Of a DNA stretch of 38,197 nucleotides, positions 1-6,099 are shown in pieces. Numbering within the stretch: the first letter of the stretch is position 1; every line of letters starts with the position of its first letter. The DNA comes from a virus. Made by a program: the position numbers and the translations under genes. The notes beneath the pieces were generated by a model. It was not told where the DNA came from. It saw nothing but the letters and a program-made list of their open reading frames with translations, and ran no database searches. The DNA lies in the IMG/VR virus record IMGVR_UViG_3300032087_000033, positions 1 to 38,197 of that record; one strand, given 5' to 3'.

Positions 1-208
1 CTCCAGGCTAGGATCATAAGCTATTCTAGTTAATTGTTTTTTCTCTTCTAAATTTTTAATTATATCTCCAAATATAGATCCCTCGATATTTGCAATCCAA
101 TCGCATTCAAATTCTTGCCGATACTTCGTCTCTCCCATTTGAGCTTTGGCTGCATCTAACTCTTCCTGGTCTATAATATTAGTTTCACTTGCCTTAGCTG
201 TATAAGTC
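1..208. repeat. Terminal direct repeat, left copy (genome overlap)
   Basis: These bases recur at 37990-38197. Two positions differ: 40 (t) against 38029 (c), synonymous in the terminase frame, and 130 (c) against 38119 (a), which changes Glu to Asp. Both copies lie inside the large terminase reading frame and joining them restores one open gene. This is best read as a circular or circularly permuted molecule with assembly overlap. A true terminal repeat is the alternative, but an uninterrupted coding sequence across the repeat argues against a special end sequence. Confidence 0.9.
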
Positions 209-738
209 ATCCACTTATCATCGCTTAAAGCATATTGATATAATTCGTAAAATAAATTTCCCATCCCAGCGGGAGTTCCTATAAAATAACAAAACCCCTT
301 ACGATCCGATAAGGCTGGTCTAATTATTTCATTCCACAGCTTAGGTTCTATTTGCGCTGTCTCATCTATGCAAACTCCGTCAAGAAATAATCCTCTTAAA
401 CTATCCCCCGCCTCACTAGATAATAAAGTTATTCTAGCACCATTTGGCAAATCGCATCTAAGCTCTGTCTCATTAAAAGTTGTGCCTGGTATTGGTCCAG
501 CAAACATTTTTAAATAATCAAATGCAATAGCTTTTGCTTGCTTATAAGTTGGAGCTATATAAGCGTACCTAGGATTTTTCAAATTATTCTGTAATGCTGC
601 ACGGATTAGGTGGTTTAGCATACAGACAGTTTTGCCAAATCTTCTATGACAACTTAACACCGCAAATCTATATTGAGATAGCTGATTGTGCAGCTCCGCT
701 TGTAAGGGTCGTGGTGTATAGGGTATTTCAACTTTCAT
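1..738 (-). CDS. terL: Terminase large subunit, N-terminal part (continues across the window ends)
   Basis: This is the ATPase half of the DNA-packaging motor, which cuts concatemers and pumps DNA through the portal. The frame runs open to base 1; joined at 37989 it gives a protein of about 425 residues. A Walker A motif (CHRRFGKT, residues 30-37) and a Walker B segment ending VCIDE, preceded by LFLDG, are visible. The nuclease half is in the 37450-38197 copy. The ATG at 738 overlaps the TAA of a 31-aa upstream gene (TAATG), suggesting coupled translation. Family: T7/podovirus-type TerL. Confidence 0.93.
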   Translation of the reverse strand, partial: MKVEIPYTPRPLQAELHNQLSQYRFAVLSCHRRFGKTVCMLNHLIRAALQNNLKNPRYAYIAPTYKQAKAIAFDYLKMFAGPIPGTTFNETELRCDLPNGARITLLSSEAGDSLRGLFLDGVCIDETAQIEPKLWNEIIRPALSDRKGFCYFIGTPAGMGNLFYELYQYALSDDKWMTYTAKASETNIIDQEELDAAKAQMGETKYRQEFECDWIANIEGSIFGDIIKNLEEKKQLTRIAYDPSLE

Positions 739-833
739 TATAAAATAGCTAATACAATAATTACTACTGCTACAACTGCACAGATTGTTTTATGTTCCTT
801 AACAATATGTGGAATGTGATCTTTCAGTTTCAT
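738..833 (-). CDS. 31-aa single-pass membrane protein
   Basis: The product begins MKLKDHIPHIVKEHK and continues with a hydrophobic stretch rich in Ala, Val and Ile up to the last residue, so it should be a short cytoplasmic head plus one transmembrane helix. A strong AGGAGG site lies five bases upstream, directly after the stop of the preceding gene. Its TAA overlaps the terL ATG. No function is recognised. Position, a good ribosome site and tight coupling on both sides support it as real. Confidence 0.7.
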   Translation of the reverse strand: MKLKDHIPHIVKEHKTICAVVAVVIIVLAIL

Positions 834-841
834 TAATCCTC

Positions 842-1033
842 CTAATGTATTGTTGGTAAATCAAAAATGTCTCTAATTGATTTATATTCGATGCCGCTGT
901 TCTTCATTAATTTTTTTACAAACTTGTGAGCGTGCCGCTCATCCTCAAATCCGTTTAGGTGTATTACCAATCCGTTAGTGTCTTCGTTGGTAAAAACCAT
1001 AGCTGTTATTAAACTGTCTGTATATTTATTCAT
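842..1033 (-). CDS. Hypothetical 63-aa protein
   Basis: This small acidic/basic mixed protein has no recognised domain, signal peptide or membrane helix. Its ATG overlaps the stop of the DUF6321-like gene (ATGA), and its last codons are followed at once by the AGGAGG site of the next gene. It therefore sits in a tightly coupled chain leading into terL. The family is not recognised. Confidence 0.65.
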   Translation of the reverse strand: MNKYTDSLITAMVFTNEDTNGLVIHLNGFEDERHAHKFVKKLMKNSGIEYKSIRDIFDLPTIH

Positions 1034-1302
1034 GCTGACTTCTTATTATTTTTTACAAAATTTCTAGCTGCGGCTACTGAGCTAAATCCCCACTTCTTGA
1101 GAGCCAAAGCTTTTCTTGTAGGCTTACCTTTTTCATCTTTCATTGCGCCTTTCATCCCAGCAAACCTGGCAGCAAAGCTAACTCTTCGTGGGTTCTTGCC
1201 AGCCTTAACTGGTGGTTTTAAATTAGATCCATCTCTGTTTTTAAAGAATTGTCTCCCCCGCTCTGTTAATCCTCCAGTTTTGCTTTTGTGTTCTTTTCTC
1301 AT
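1030..1302 (-). CDS. DUF6321-like small basic phage protein
   Basis: This 90-residue Lys/Arg-rich protein has the block GLTERGRQFFKNRDGSNLKP near the N-terminus, then ARFAGMKG and a C-terminal ALKKWGFSSVAAARNFV. The layout matches small basic proteins of marine phages that I recall being grouped as DUF6321. The role is unknown. It starts just downstream of a (GT)n tract and lacks a clear ribosome site. It is the first gene after the structured gap at 1303-1589, so it may head the terminase/late unit. Confidence 0.65.
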   Translation of the reverse strand: MRKEHKSKTGGLTERGRQFFKNRDGSNLKPPVKAGKNPRRVSFAARFAGMKGAMKDEKGKPTRKALALKKWGFSSVAAARNFVKNNKKSA

Positions 1303-1589
1303 AAGTGTGTGTGTATGTGTGTGAAATTCCCAAGTTATATATTTTTAAAAAATGCGGCTATAATTTCGGGTGTACCCCCTTTGTTCCGCGTGATTTTATT
1401 CTTTTTATATGCAGATCCGCGAGTTGATCCTCTTATAATCCTCTTGATGATTGATTTGTCTTTTGTTTATTGATGTTGTCGCTAGGTATCATACCTACCA
1501 CCCAGGTTCCGAACCCCATAACGCGCACCCGAGAACCATGGATGACACCACCAAGAACGAACTTTAGTAGTGTCAACCAGGATTAAGAT
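1303..1589. other. Non-coding gap with (GT)n tract and GC-rich structured segment
   Basis: No convincing gene is present. From left to right it holds a 19-base GT-type simple repeat (1305-1323), an AT-rich part, then a conspicuously GC-richer part (about 1485-1580). That part contains a 7+7 palindrome around 1490, a GGTTC/GAACC inverted repeat near 1505-1515 and a 12-bp hairpin (1543-1575). It separates the early/terS genes from the small genes before terL. It could be a late leader, an antitermination site, a small RNA or a packaging-related element; the sequence does not decide between these. Confidence 0.6.
1543..1575 (-). other. 12-bp RNA-type hairpin downstream of the 173-aa gene
   Basis: Arms 1543-1554 and 1564-1575 pair over 12 bp, with two G-U pairs when read as leftward RNA, around a 9-base loop containing TTCG. 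No T-run follows leftward, so it is not a standard intrinsic terminator. The outer arms, TGACAC and GTGTCA, resemble the TTGACA/TGTCAA palindromes elsewhere, so a protein-binding role is possible. Confidence 0.6.
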
Positions 1590-2111
1590 CTAGTTTAAAT
1601 TATTTTTAACAAGGCAATGAGCATATAACTTGTTAGCATAACCCGCCAACTTGCCATTGATCTCATCTTGTTTAGCTTTATGAGCTGCTCTCTCTTCATC
1701 GCTCCAAGCTGTTGAATTAACAAATTCAATTTTTACATTCTCCATTGATTTGCTAAATGCTTTAATTCTGCAAAGCTGTTTCTTTTGTAAAGTGTTGAGC
1801 TGATTGTAATCAACTTTTGTCAACCAGTTTTCTACATCTTTAGCAGCATCACATTTGCTTAATCCAAAATAATCAACATAACCATTGCTGTTATCTTGAG
1901 TTAAAACAAACGCAGCTCCATAAGTAGAAGTTTTAACAGCACACCACTTATTGTTTTTTGGATTTAAAGTTTGATAACAAAATCTGTCGCCTTTGTTATT
2001 TGTCTCAATCCAATAAGCTCTTTTAGTTTTGAGCTTGAAACCCCAAGGATAGTTATCAACGACAACTGCTGTCTCGAAGTTTTTTGCGTTGTAGATGTTT
2101 TTTTTTGTCAT
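1590..2111 (-). CDS. Hypothetical 173-aa protein under its own palindromic promoter
   Basis: A soluble, Lys/Asn-rich protein with several Cys and aromatic residues (for example NYPWGFKLKTKRAYWIET near the N-terminus) and a basic helical C-terminal half. The family is not recognised. It has no ribosome site: a -35 TTGACA and a weak -10 (TATTGA) put the expected transcript start at or next to the ATG, so the mRNA is probably leaderless. The promoter overlaps a TTGACA-N3-TGTCAA palindrome also found before the 140-aa gene at 9323. After the TAG stop the frame stays open for about 35 codons into the GC-rich gap. Confidence 0.8.
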   Translation of the reverse strand: MTKKNIYNAKNFETAVVVDNYPWGFKLKTKRAYWIETNNKGDRFCYQTLNPKNNKWCAVKTSTYGAAFVLTQDNSNGYVDYFGLSKCDAAKDVENWLTKVDYNQLNTLQKKQLCRIKAFSKSMENVKIEFVNSTAWSDEERAAHKAKQDEINGKLAGYANKLYAHCLVKNNLN

Positions 2112-2117
2112 TACTAA

Positions 2118-2146
2118 TCAATAAACTAGCATTGACATAGTGTCAA
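2118..2146 (-). promoter_or_regulatory. Promoter with overlapping palindromic operator for the 173-aa gene
   Basis: The palindrome TTGACA-N3-TGTCAA spans 2132-2146; its leftward TTGACA (2146-2141) serves as -35. A 17-base spacer leads to TATTGA (2123-2118), and the ATG follows six bases later. The same arrangement occurs at 9287-9314. Inference: a repressor, possibly the phage CI-like protein, blocks RNA polymerase here. Confidence 0.6.
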
Positions 2147-2178
2147 GATAATAATGCAGATCTGGCAATTATTTTTTT

Positions 2179-2631
2179 TTATCTTTTTTCTTTATTATAC
2201 CCGACATCTCCAGGTAGCTTTTGAATAGATGTACTTGCCAACGGATCCACAATGTTTTTAATTTCTTTAATATCATTTTTAGGTTCTCCCCAACTTATAA
2301 TTAAATGATTATCTATTTTTTGTTGCACTTGTGATTTGTCTCCAAATGTTGTGCTTGCGAGTTTTGTAGCAAGCCATCTGATATGGCTCCACTTCTCTCT
2401 TAAAAAATGTGTTTCTTGTGGTGTCTTTGGGATCTGCATATCTTCTGCAATCTTATCCAACAAAGTCCAAACCCCAGTTTGTCTAGCTGCCATGACTTTC
2501 TCTCTTAACTTCTCATCGTTTCTGCAATGCTTATAAACTGTAGAAACATCTGGCATCTCCTTATCTTTGCAAATAGTTGAGAGCGGTTCTCCAAGCTCTA
2601 ATCTTTCGCATATCTTTTCAATTTGATCCAT
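2179..2631 (-). CDS. terS: Terminase small subunit, Sf6 type
   Basis: This is the DNA-recognition subunit of the packaging motor. The pattern closely follows Shigella phage Sf6 gp1: an N-terminal helix-turn-helix with GEPLSTICKDKEMPDVSTVY (about residues 14-33), then EKLREKVMAAR and a helical oligomerisation region ending REKWSHIRWLATKLAS-TFGDK. The 150-aa length fits. It overlaps the upstream HGGxSTG gene by 34 bases. It is unusual that about 1.4 kb, including an independently promoted gene and a structured gap, separates it from terL. Confidence 0.85.
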   Translation of the reverse strand: MDQIEKICERLELGEPLSTICKDKEMPDVSTVYKHCRNDEKLREKVMAARQTGVWTLLDKIAEDMQIPKTPQETHFLREKWSHIRWLATKLASTTFGDKSQVQQKIDNHLIISWGEPKNDIKEIKNIVDPLASTSIQKLPGDVGYNKEKR

Positions 2632-2855
2632 TCTATTAATTCTTGATCTGTTTTATTTTTAAAATTTTTTAAATTTTTTATTGCTTTTAATCTACCCTCC
2701 AAAGACTTTGGTCCAGTAGATGCTCCACCATGAAACTTGCAGCGATACTTGCCAGAAGTTTTCTGGAAATATCCTTTGCACTTACATTGTACTTTGAAAT
2801 TAGAGCCTCGAGTAAAGCTCTCACATTGGATCTTATGAAGAGGTTTTCCAACCAT
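2598..2855 (-). CDS. HGGxSTG-motif zinc-binding-like protein
   Basis: An 85-residue basic protein with CKCKGY, then YRCKFHGGASTGPKSLEGR. The HGGxSTGP signature with preceding Cys residues defines a small phage family often found beside terminase genes. The Cys/His spacing suggests a zinc site, and the basic C-terminus suggests nucleic-acid contact. It ends inside the start of terS (34-base overlap). Its role in packaging is inferred from position only. Confidence 0.75.
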   Translation of the reverse strand: MVGKPLHKIQCESFTRGSNFKVQCKCKGYFQKTSGKYRCKFHGGASTGPKSLEGRLKAIKNLKNFKNKTDQELIEWIKLKRYAKD

Positions 2856-2887
2856 AAAAACGCACTACTTTGACCCTATTTATCCGT

Positions 2888-3295
2888 TTAAATTAAATTG
2901 TCTATTCTGTCTAGTATTGATTTATCTAATTTAAACTCAAGATCTAAGATGATGCTTTTGTACTTTCTTTGTATTGTCACTCGATGACATCCAAACTGTC
3001 TGCCTAATTGCGACCAGTTAAATCTGCAAGCTCTAGCCCAGACAAGTCTCCTATCATCTAATTTTTCAAGTTTTAGCAGCAGATCTATAGCCAATTCCCA
3101 GCAAGTAATCTGCTTGCTATTGGCTCGTAATTTCATGCCTTTTTTATCATAAAAACCTAGATCATTTTTATCGTAGCTCATTTGTAAAAGATCAAACATT
3201 TTGGGTTGTCCAGGTTTAGATATAGTAGGCATAAGTCTTTCTGCGGTTCCAGCTATCTCAAAGACTTCAACTATTTTATGAGCTATAATCTTCAA
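2888..3295 (-). CDS. DUF6362-like helix-turn-helix protein
   Basis: The C-terminal half carries RRLVWARACRFNWSQLGRQF followed by GCHRVTIQRKY, the core of the DUF6362 family common in alphaproteobacteria and their phages, which looks like a sigma-type or homeodomain-like helix-turn-helix. The length of 135 aa fits. Its ATG overlaps the stop of the upstream HTH gene (4 bases). Its place between an initiator-like gene and terS would suit a transcription factor for late genes, by analogy to lambda Q, but that is inference. Confidence 0.7.
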   Translation of the reverse strand: MKIIAHKIVEVFEIAGTAERLMPTISKPGQPKMFDLLQMSYDKNDLGFYDKKGMKLRANSKQITCWELAIDLLLKLEKLDDRRLVWARACRFNWSQLGRQFGCHRVTIQRKYKSIILDLEFKLDKSILDRIDNLI

Positions 3296-3891
3296 GCCAC
3301 CACCCTAGAGGCAGCAGCCTCAAACTTTTTTCTCGAGGTTTCTACCTCCTCAATAGTATTCTTAAAACTATGCTTACGGATCTTTAACCCTTTTTTAGAA
3401 CAATAATATTCGTTCCAATGACCCTCTTTTCCACACTCTTCATAAATATTACCTTTATATTCTATAGATTGTTTTTCAAGCTGGGGGGAGGATATTAACC
3501 TATTAGAGTTATTAACATTCTTATTATATTTATTAGTTATATAAGATGGTTTTATTAATACACCTCTCCCTGACTTATCGGATATGTCAAATTTACCTCT
3601 CACTCGCTTTTTAATAGTTTCTTGTAATATTTTCTGCGTTCCTAGGAAATAAAGATTAGTAGAGGCAAGCCGCTTGATTGTAATTAAATTGTGTTTGGCA
3701 AGGTGTTTAACAGATCTTTGAATTGAGCTAATACTGATACCAGTACGCTCCTTGATTGTGGCATATCTTGGATAGCATTTGCCATCGGCAGCATTCATAA
3801 ACCCAACCAGGCAATAATAGACCAGCTTATCTGTAGGAGTGAGCTTTTTATTATACATGACATTTAAGTCGCCAACAAAATATAAGCTCAT
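3292..3891 (-). CDS. Helix-turn-helix protein, replication-initiator-like
   Basis: The N-terminal 90 residues form a winged helix of the kind found in phage replication proteins (LTPTDKLVYYCLVGFMN, then CYPRYATIKERTGISISSIQ and RSVKHLAKHNLITI). The C-terminal half is Asn/Lys-rich and low complexity, with a possible C-x6-H-W-x5-C zinc-like segment. It follows the Cro-like gene in the same unit, where lambda-type phages keep the O gene. The coding DNA at 3493-3535 is very AT-rich with five TATTA repeats, which could be an internal origin. The function is assigned from fold and position. Confidence 0.65.
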   Translation of the reverse strand: MSLYFVGDLNVMYNKKLTPTDKLVYYCLVGFMNAADGKCYPRYATIKERTGISISSIQRSVKHLAKHNLITIKRLASTNLYFLGTQKILQETIKKRVRGKFDISDKSGRGVLIKPSYITNKYNKNVNNSNRLISSPQLEKQSIEYKGNIYEECGKEGHWNEYYCSKKGLKIRKHSFKNTIEEVETSRKKFEAAASRVVA

Positions 3892-4265
3892 TTTTTACAC
3901 ACCAGGTTATGTCGATCTTGCAGCAGCTCCATTGCTTGAACCCAGGCACGCGGCTCCAGGAGAACTTCTTTTTTATGCTTTTCTGGCGTGAGCTGCTTAA
4001 CTCTTAAACTTACGACAGCATCATTCTCAACTTTATAAAAAATTAAAAAACTAGGTAGGTTCGCCAGGCGCGCAAGAGCCTCGGTTGTGGTTGTTGCTTT
4101 CCAGGCTTGTCCAACATCAAATGTAGTCTCAGCAAGATACAGCGGAGTTTTGCATTTTAAACAGATCCCAACACTATCAATATCAATATAACCAAGATCA
4201 TTTTTTAAGGCTCTGTGCCATTCAGAATAAGCATCGCCTTTGTTGTAATAATTATTTCTTGCCAT
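3888..4265 (-). CDS. Possible degenerate nuclease-fold protein
   Basis: The product (125 aa from the ATG at 4265; an in-frame TTG precedes it) contains YIDIDSVGICLKCKTPLYLA, then ETTFDVGQAWKATTTTEALA and LANLPSFLIFYKV. The order Asp, CxxC, Glu, a Lys-containing helix and a final hydrophobic strand resembles small phage proteins with a restriction-endonuclease-like core. The expected E-x-K is here E-T-T, so activity is doubtful. It overlaps both neighbours by a few bases. It could instead be an unrelated zinc-binding protein. Confidence 0.55.
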   Translation of the reverse strand: MARNNYYNKGDAYSEWHRALKNDLGYIDIDSVGICLKCKTPLYLAETTFDVGQAWKATTTTEALARLANLPSFLIFYKVENDAVVSLRVKQLTPEKHKKEVLLEPRAWVQAMELLQDRHNLVCKK

Positions 4266-4458
4266 CAATCTTTATGTAATTTTCTTCAAAATCTTTTATT
4301 TTTTTTTCTGCCTCTGTTAATTTTACTTGCAGCTCTCCATTTAATTTTTTGTGTGAACTTGTAATGGTTAAAATATTAGAATTTTCCTCAGCCAACCGAT
4401 CCCGATCTTGTTTAAGCTGCTTAATTGTTTCAGCGCAATTACACGATTTCTTTTCCAT
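4252..4458 (-). CDS. 68-aa coiled-coil protein
   Basis: After an N-terminal CNC, the sequence has heptad-like spacing of Leu/Ile with many Glu and Lys (IKQLKQDRDRLAEENSNI and later LQVKLTEAEKKIKDFEENY), predicting a coiled coil. It has no membrane segment. The ATG at 4458 is chosen over the GTG one codon upstream. It overlaps the genes on both sides by 14-20 bases. The function is unknown. Confidence 0.6.
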   Translation of the reverse strand: MEKKSCNCAETIKQLKQDRDRLAEENSNILTITSSHKKLNGELQVKLTEAEKKIKDFEENYIKIDGKK

Positions 4459-4678
4459 CACAAATTAAAAGTGTTTCTCCTTTCCAACCAGCTTTGGCTA
4501 TGTCATTTGAGGGATGATCTATTTCGCAGCACCCAGCATTTAATCCTTTGTACTTATTTACATATTCCATATATACTGCGCAAAATTCTTTGAACTCTGG
4601 TGTCCAGTTTTCATCAGCTGCAGCATTCAAACCAAAAGAAATTAAAACTAAAAATAAAAAGATAATTAAATATTTCAT
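4439..4678 (-). CDS. Small exported Cys-containing protein
   Basis: A clear signal peptide opens the 79-aa product: MKYLIIFLFLVLISFGLNAA, with a plausible cleavage after Ala-Ala. The mature part has four Cys residues (EFCAVYMEY, GCCEID, LLICDGKE) that could form disulphides in the periplasm. The ATG overlaps the TGA of the upstream gene. Expression next to cro suggests an early or superinfection-related role, but nothing shows it. Confidence 0.65.
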   Translation of the reverse strand: MKYLIIFLFLVLISFGLNAAADENWTPEFKEFCAVYMEYVNKYKGLNAGCCEIDHPSNDIAKAGWKGETLLICDGKEIV

Positions 4679-4971
4679 AATTTTTTTACCTCCAGCACCC
4701 AGGATCCAGGCATAGTTTCTATTGTTCCAACTTCAATTGTTCCGTCTTCATCGTATGAGTAAGATCCAAAAATTTGAACTTTAGATCTTGTTTGTGTGAG
4801 GAGATGACCCACCGAATGACACTCAACGGGTTTAAGTTTCCTTGCTTTGTCGATGTGCATCCATTCAGAATGAGAAACCCAATCAAGAGTAATGACTTTG
4901 ACCAACGGATAATCATCTATTGTTCCAGTTAATTTTTTACTAATAGAAACTTTGTGGCTTGACTTTCCCAT
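4675..4971 (-). CDS. Hypothetical 98-aa protein
   Basis: A soluble protein with the block YPLVKVITLDWVSHSEWMHI, then KPVECHSVGHLL and a GSYSYDEDG turn. It looks like a small beta-rich phage protein; I recall similar proteins in phages without a function. GGAGAAG lies ahead of the ATG at 4971. The start lies 32 bases inside the Cro-like gene, and its stop overlaps the next ATG (ATGA). Confidence 0.65.
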   Translation of the reverse strand: MGKSSHKVSISKKLTGTIDDYPLVKVITLDWVSHSEWMHIDKARKLKPVECHSVGHLLTQTRSKVQIFGSYSYDEDGTIEVGTIETMPGSWVLEVKKL

Positions 4972-5134
4972 TAGTCTTCTCCGTAATTAGTTTTATATTT
5001 TTAGGTTTTGGCATTCTGTTTTTTAAGCACCATCTGCAAACTGTGCTTTCTGGAGATACTCCAGTTATGCCTAAGAACTCGGCTAGCTTTTTGTATGAGT
5101 ATCCTTTTGATTTTCTAAACTCTTCTAAATTCAT
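4940..5134 (-). CDS. Cro-like repressor
   Basis: A 64-aa helix-turn-helix protein: FRKSKGYSYKKLAEFLGITG then STVCRWCLKNRMPKP, ending ITEKTNGKVKPQSFY, the tail typical of Cro/C1-type phage repressors. The ATG at 5134 is preferred to an in-frame TTG at 5167 because the HTH starts right after it. It is the first gene of the leftward block, divergent from the CI-like gene at 5301, the classical lysis-lysogeny arrangement. The likely targets are the TGACA-type half sites in 5161-5300. Confidence 0.75.
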   Translation of the reverse strand: MNLEEFRKSKGYSYKKLAEFLGITGVSPESTVCRWCLKNRMPKPKNIKLITEKTNGKVKPQSFY

Positions 5135-5188
5135 GTACTGATTTGCGTATAAACTAACGATTGACAAAAACGCAAGAGAACATTGCTA

Positions 5189-5218
5189 ATTATAAAAGAT
5201 TATCCACACAACTGACAA
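5189..5218 (-). promoter_or_regulatory. Leftward early promoter
   Basis: The -35 TTGTCA (5218-5213) and a perfect -10 TATAAT (5194-5189) are separated by 18 bases. Transcription would start near 5182 and leave a leader of about 48 bases before the Cro-like ATG. The -35 overlaps a TGACAA half site. Confidence 0.65.
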
Positions 5219-5266
5219 TTTATATTGCTTTAGTTGTATTTAATTAACCAATTAGGAAATAAATAC

Positions 5267-5294
5267 TTGTAATGAACTGATCTGAGCGTATATT
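5267..5294 (+). promoter_or_regulatory. Promoter of the CI-like repressor, probably leaderless
   Basis: The -35-like TTGTAA (5267-5272), a 16-base spacer and TATATT (5289-5294) lie directly before the repressor gene, whose ATG begins six bases after the -10. There is no ribosome site, so the mRNA should be leaderless, as for lambda cI from PRM. A TTGACA half site overlaps the end of the -10. Confidence 0.6.
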
Positions 5295-5300
5295 GACAAT

Positions 5301-5987
5301 ATGGTAATCAATAAATCTGATATAAAAGTCATAACAAACGACCACTTAGAAAATACTGATTTGCTATTAAATAAATTATTAAAAGATAATGACATGAGCC
5401 AGGCACAGCTGGCAAAAGCTGTAGGTAAAGATGCAACCACAATTAATAGATGGGTTAAAAATTCCAGAGCTATTGCCTGGGAAAATGCAGTAGAATTAGC
5501 TAGAATTTTAAAATGTCATCCAGTAGATATTTATCAACCTAAATCAGAGATAGTTTTAAGATGGTCTGTAAATTCTAATTTTACAGTCAAACAAATAGAA
5601 AAAGAAAACCAAAAAAAAATTCAAATTCCTTTTGAGTATTATAATCCAGAAGTTAGAGCTATTTTAGTTAATATACCTGGATCCCATATTGACGGAGAAA
5701 TTTATTTATTTGATATACCAAAAATTAAAAAATTTAGCAGCCAAGCATTAGGCAGATATTGTTATTGTACTCCATCAAAATCATATAAGAAAAAAAATAA
5801 AAACTGTGTAGATGTTATAGGTATTTTAAAATCAAATGAAGATTACACTTTTTCAATATTAAATCCTTTAACAAGAAAACCAATAAATCCAGGTTGTGAT
5901 AGTTTTAAAATTGAGGATTTGGAAATAGCTACACCAGTTAAAATTAGATATAATCCAAATTTTCTCCACAAGAAGATTGACTATTAA
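5301..5987 (+). CDS. CI-like phage repressor
   Basis: The 228-aa product has an N-terminal helix-turn-helix (MSQAQLAKAVGKDATTINRW, residues 33-52, then ENAVELARILKCHPVDIY). Its C-terminal half is beta-rich (IPGSHIDGEIYLFDI, VDVIGILKS), in the style of the LexA/S24 fold. I do not see a clear Ser/Lys protease dyad or Ala-Gly cleavage site, so induction may not use RecA-stimulated self-cleavage. It lies divergent from the Cro-like gene with a probably leaderless start. Role: maintains lysogeny by repressing early promoters (inferred from family and position). Confidence 0.75.
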   Translation: MVINKSDIKVITNDHLENTDLLLNKLLKDNDMSQAQLAKAVGKDATTINRWVKNSRAIAWENAVELARILKCHPVDIYQPKSEIVLRWSVNSNFTVKQIEKENQKKIQIPFEYYNPEVRAILVNIPGSHIDGEIYLFDIPKIKKFSSQALGRYCYCTPSKSYKKKNKNCVDVIGILKSNEDYTFSILNPLTRKPINPGCDSFKIEDLEIATPVKIRYNPNFLHKKIDY

Positions 5988-6017
5988 TTAAGTAAATAAG
6001 TCATTTAATTGCGCAAC

Positions 6018-6079
6018 TGTCAATTGTATGTGCATAAATGTCAAGATCTGTTTGCAAATTATTCAATTTTGTTTATGAA
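6018..6079 (+). promoter_or_regulatory. Promoter and tandem half sites before the recombination operon
   Basis: TGTCAA occurs at 6018-6023 and 6039-6044, exactly 21 bp apart. Next come a -35-like TTGCAA (6052-6057), a 16-base spacer and TATGAA (6074-6079). The transcript would start near 6086, giving a 14-base leader with no ribosome site. The half sites match those in the cI/cro region and are likely operators. Confidence 0.5.
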
Positions 6080-6099
6080 TTGTTCTATTGATTTAGAAT

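Larger units (their letters stand above)
5135..5300. promoter_or_regulatory. Divergent cI/cro control region
   Basis: The region contains a leftward promoter (5189-5218), a rightward promoter (5267-5294) and TGACA-containing half sites at 5161-5166 (TTGACA), 5213-5218 (TGACAA) and 5293-5298 (TTGACA). The half sites match those at 2132-2146, 6018-6044 and 9266-9301. This is the expected place for operators shared by the CI-like and Cro-like proteins. The assignment rests on position and sequence likeness. Confidence 0.65.

Noticed and set aside
1485-1585. tRNA or tRNA-like reading of the GC-rich gap, prompted by GGTTCCGAACC
   Set aside because: No acceptor stem, anticodon stem or CCA could be placed; GGTTC-C-GAACC is simply a small palindrome.
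5301-5987. Calling the repressor a self-cleaving S24 protease
   Set aside because: The C-terminal half looks beta-rich, but I could not place a Ser/Lys dyad or an Ala-Gly/Cys-Gly cleavage site.
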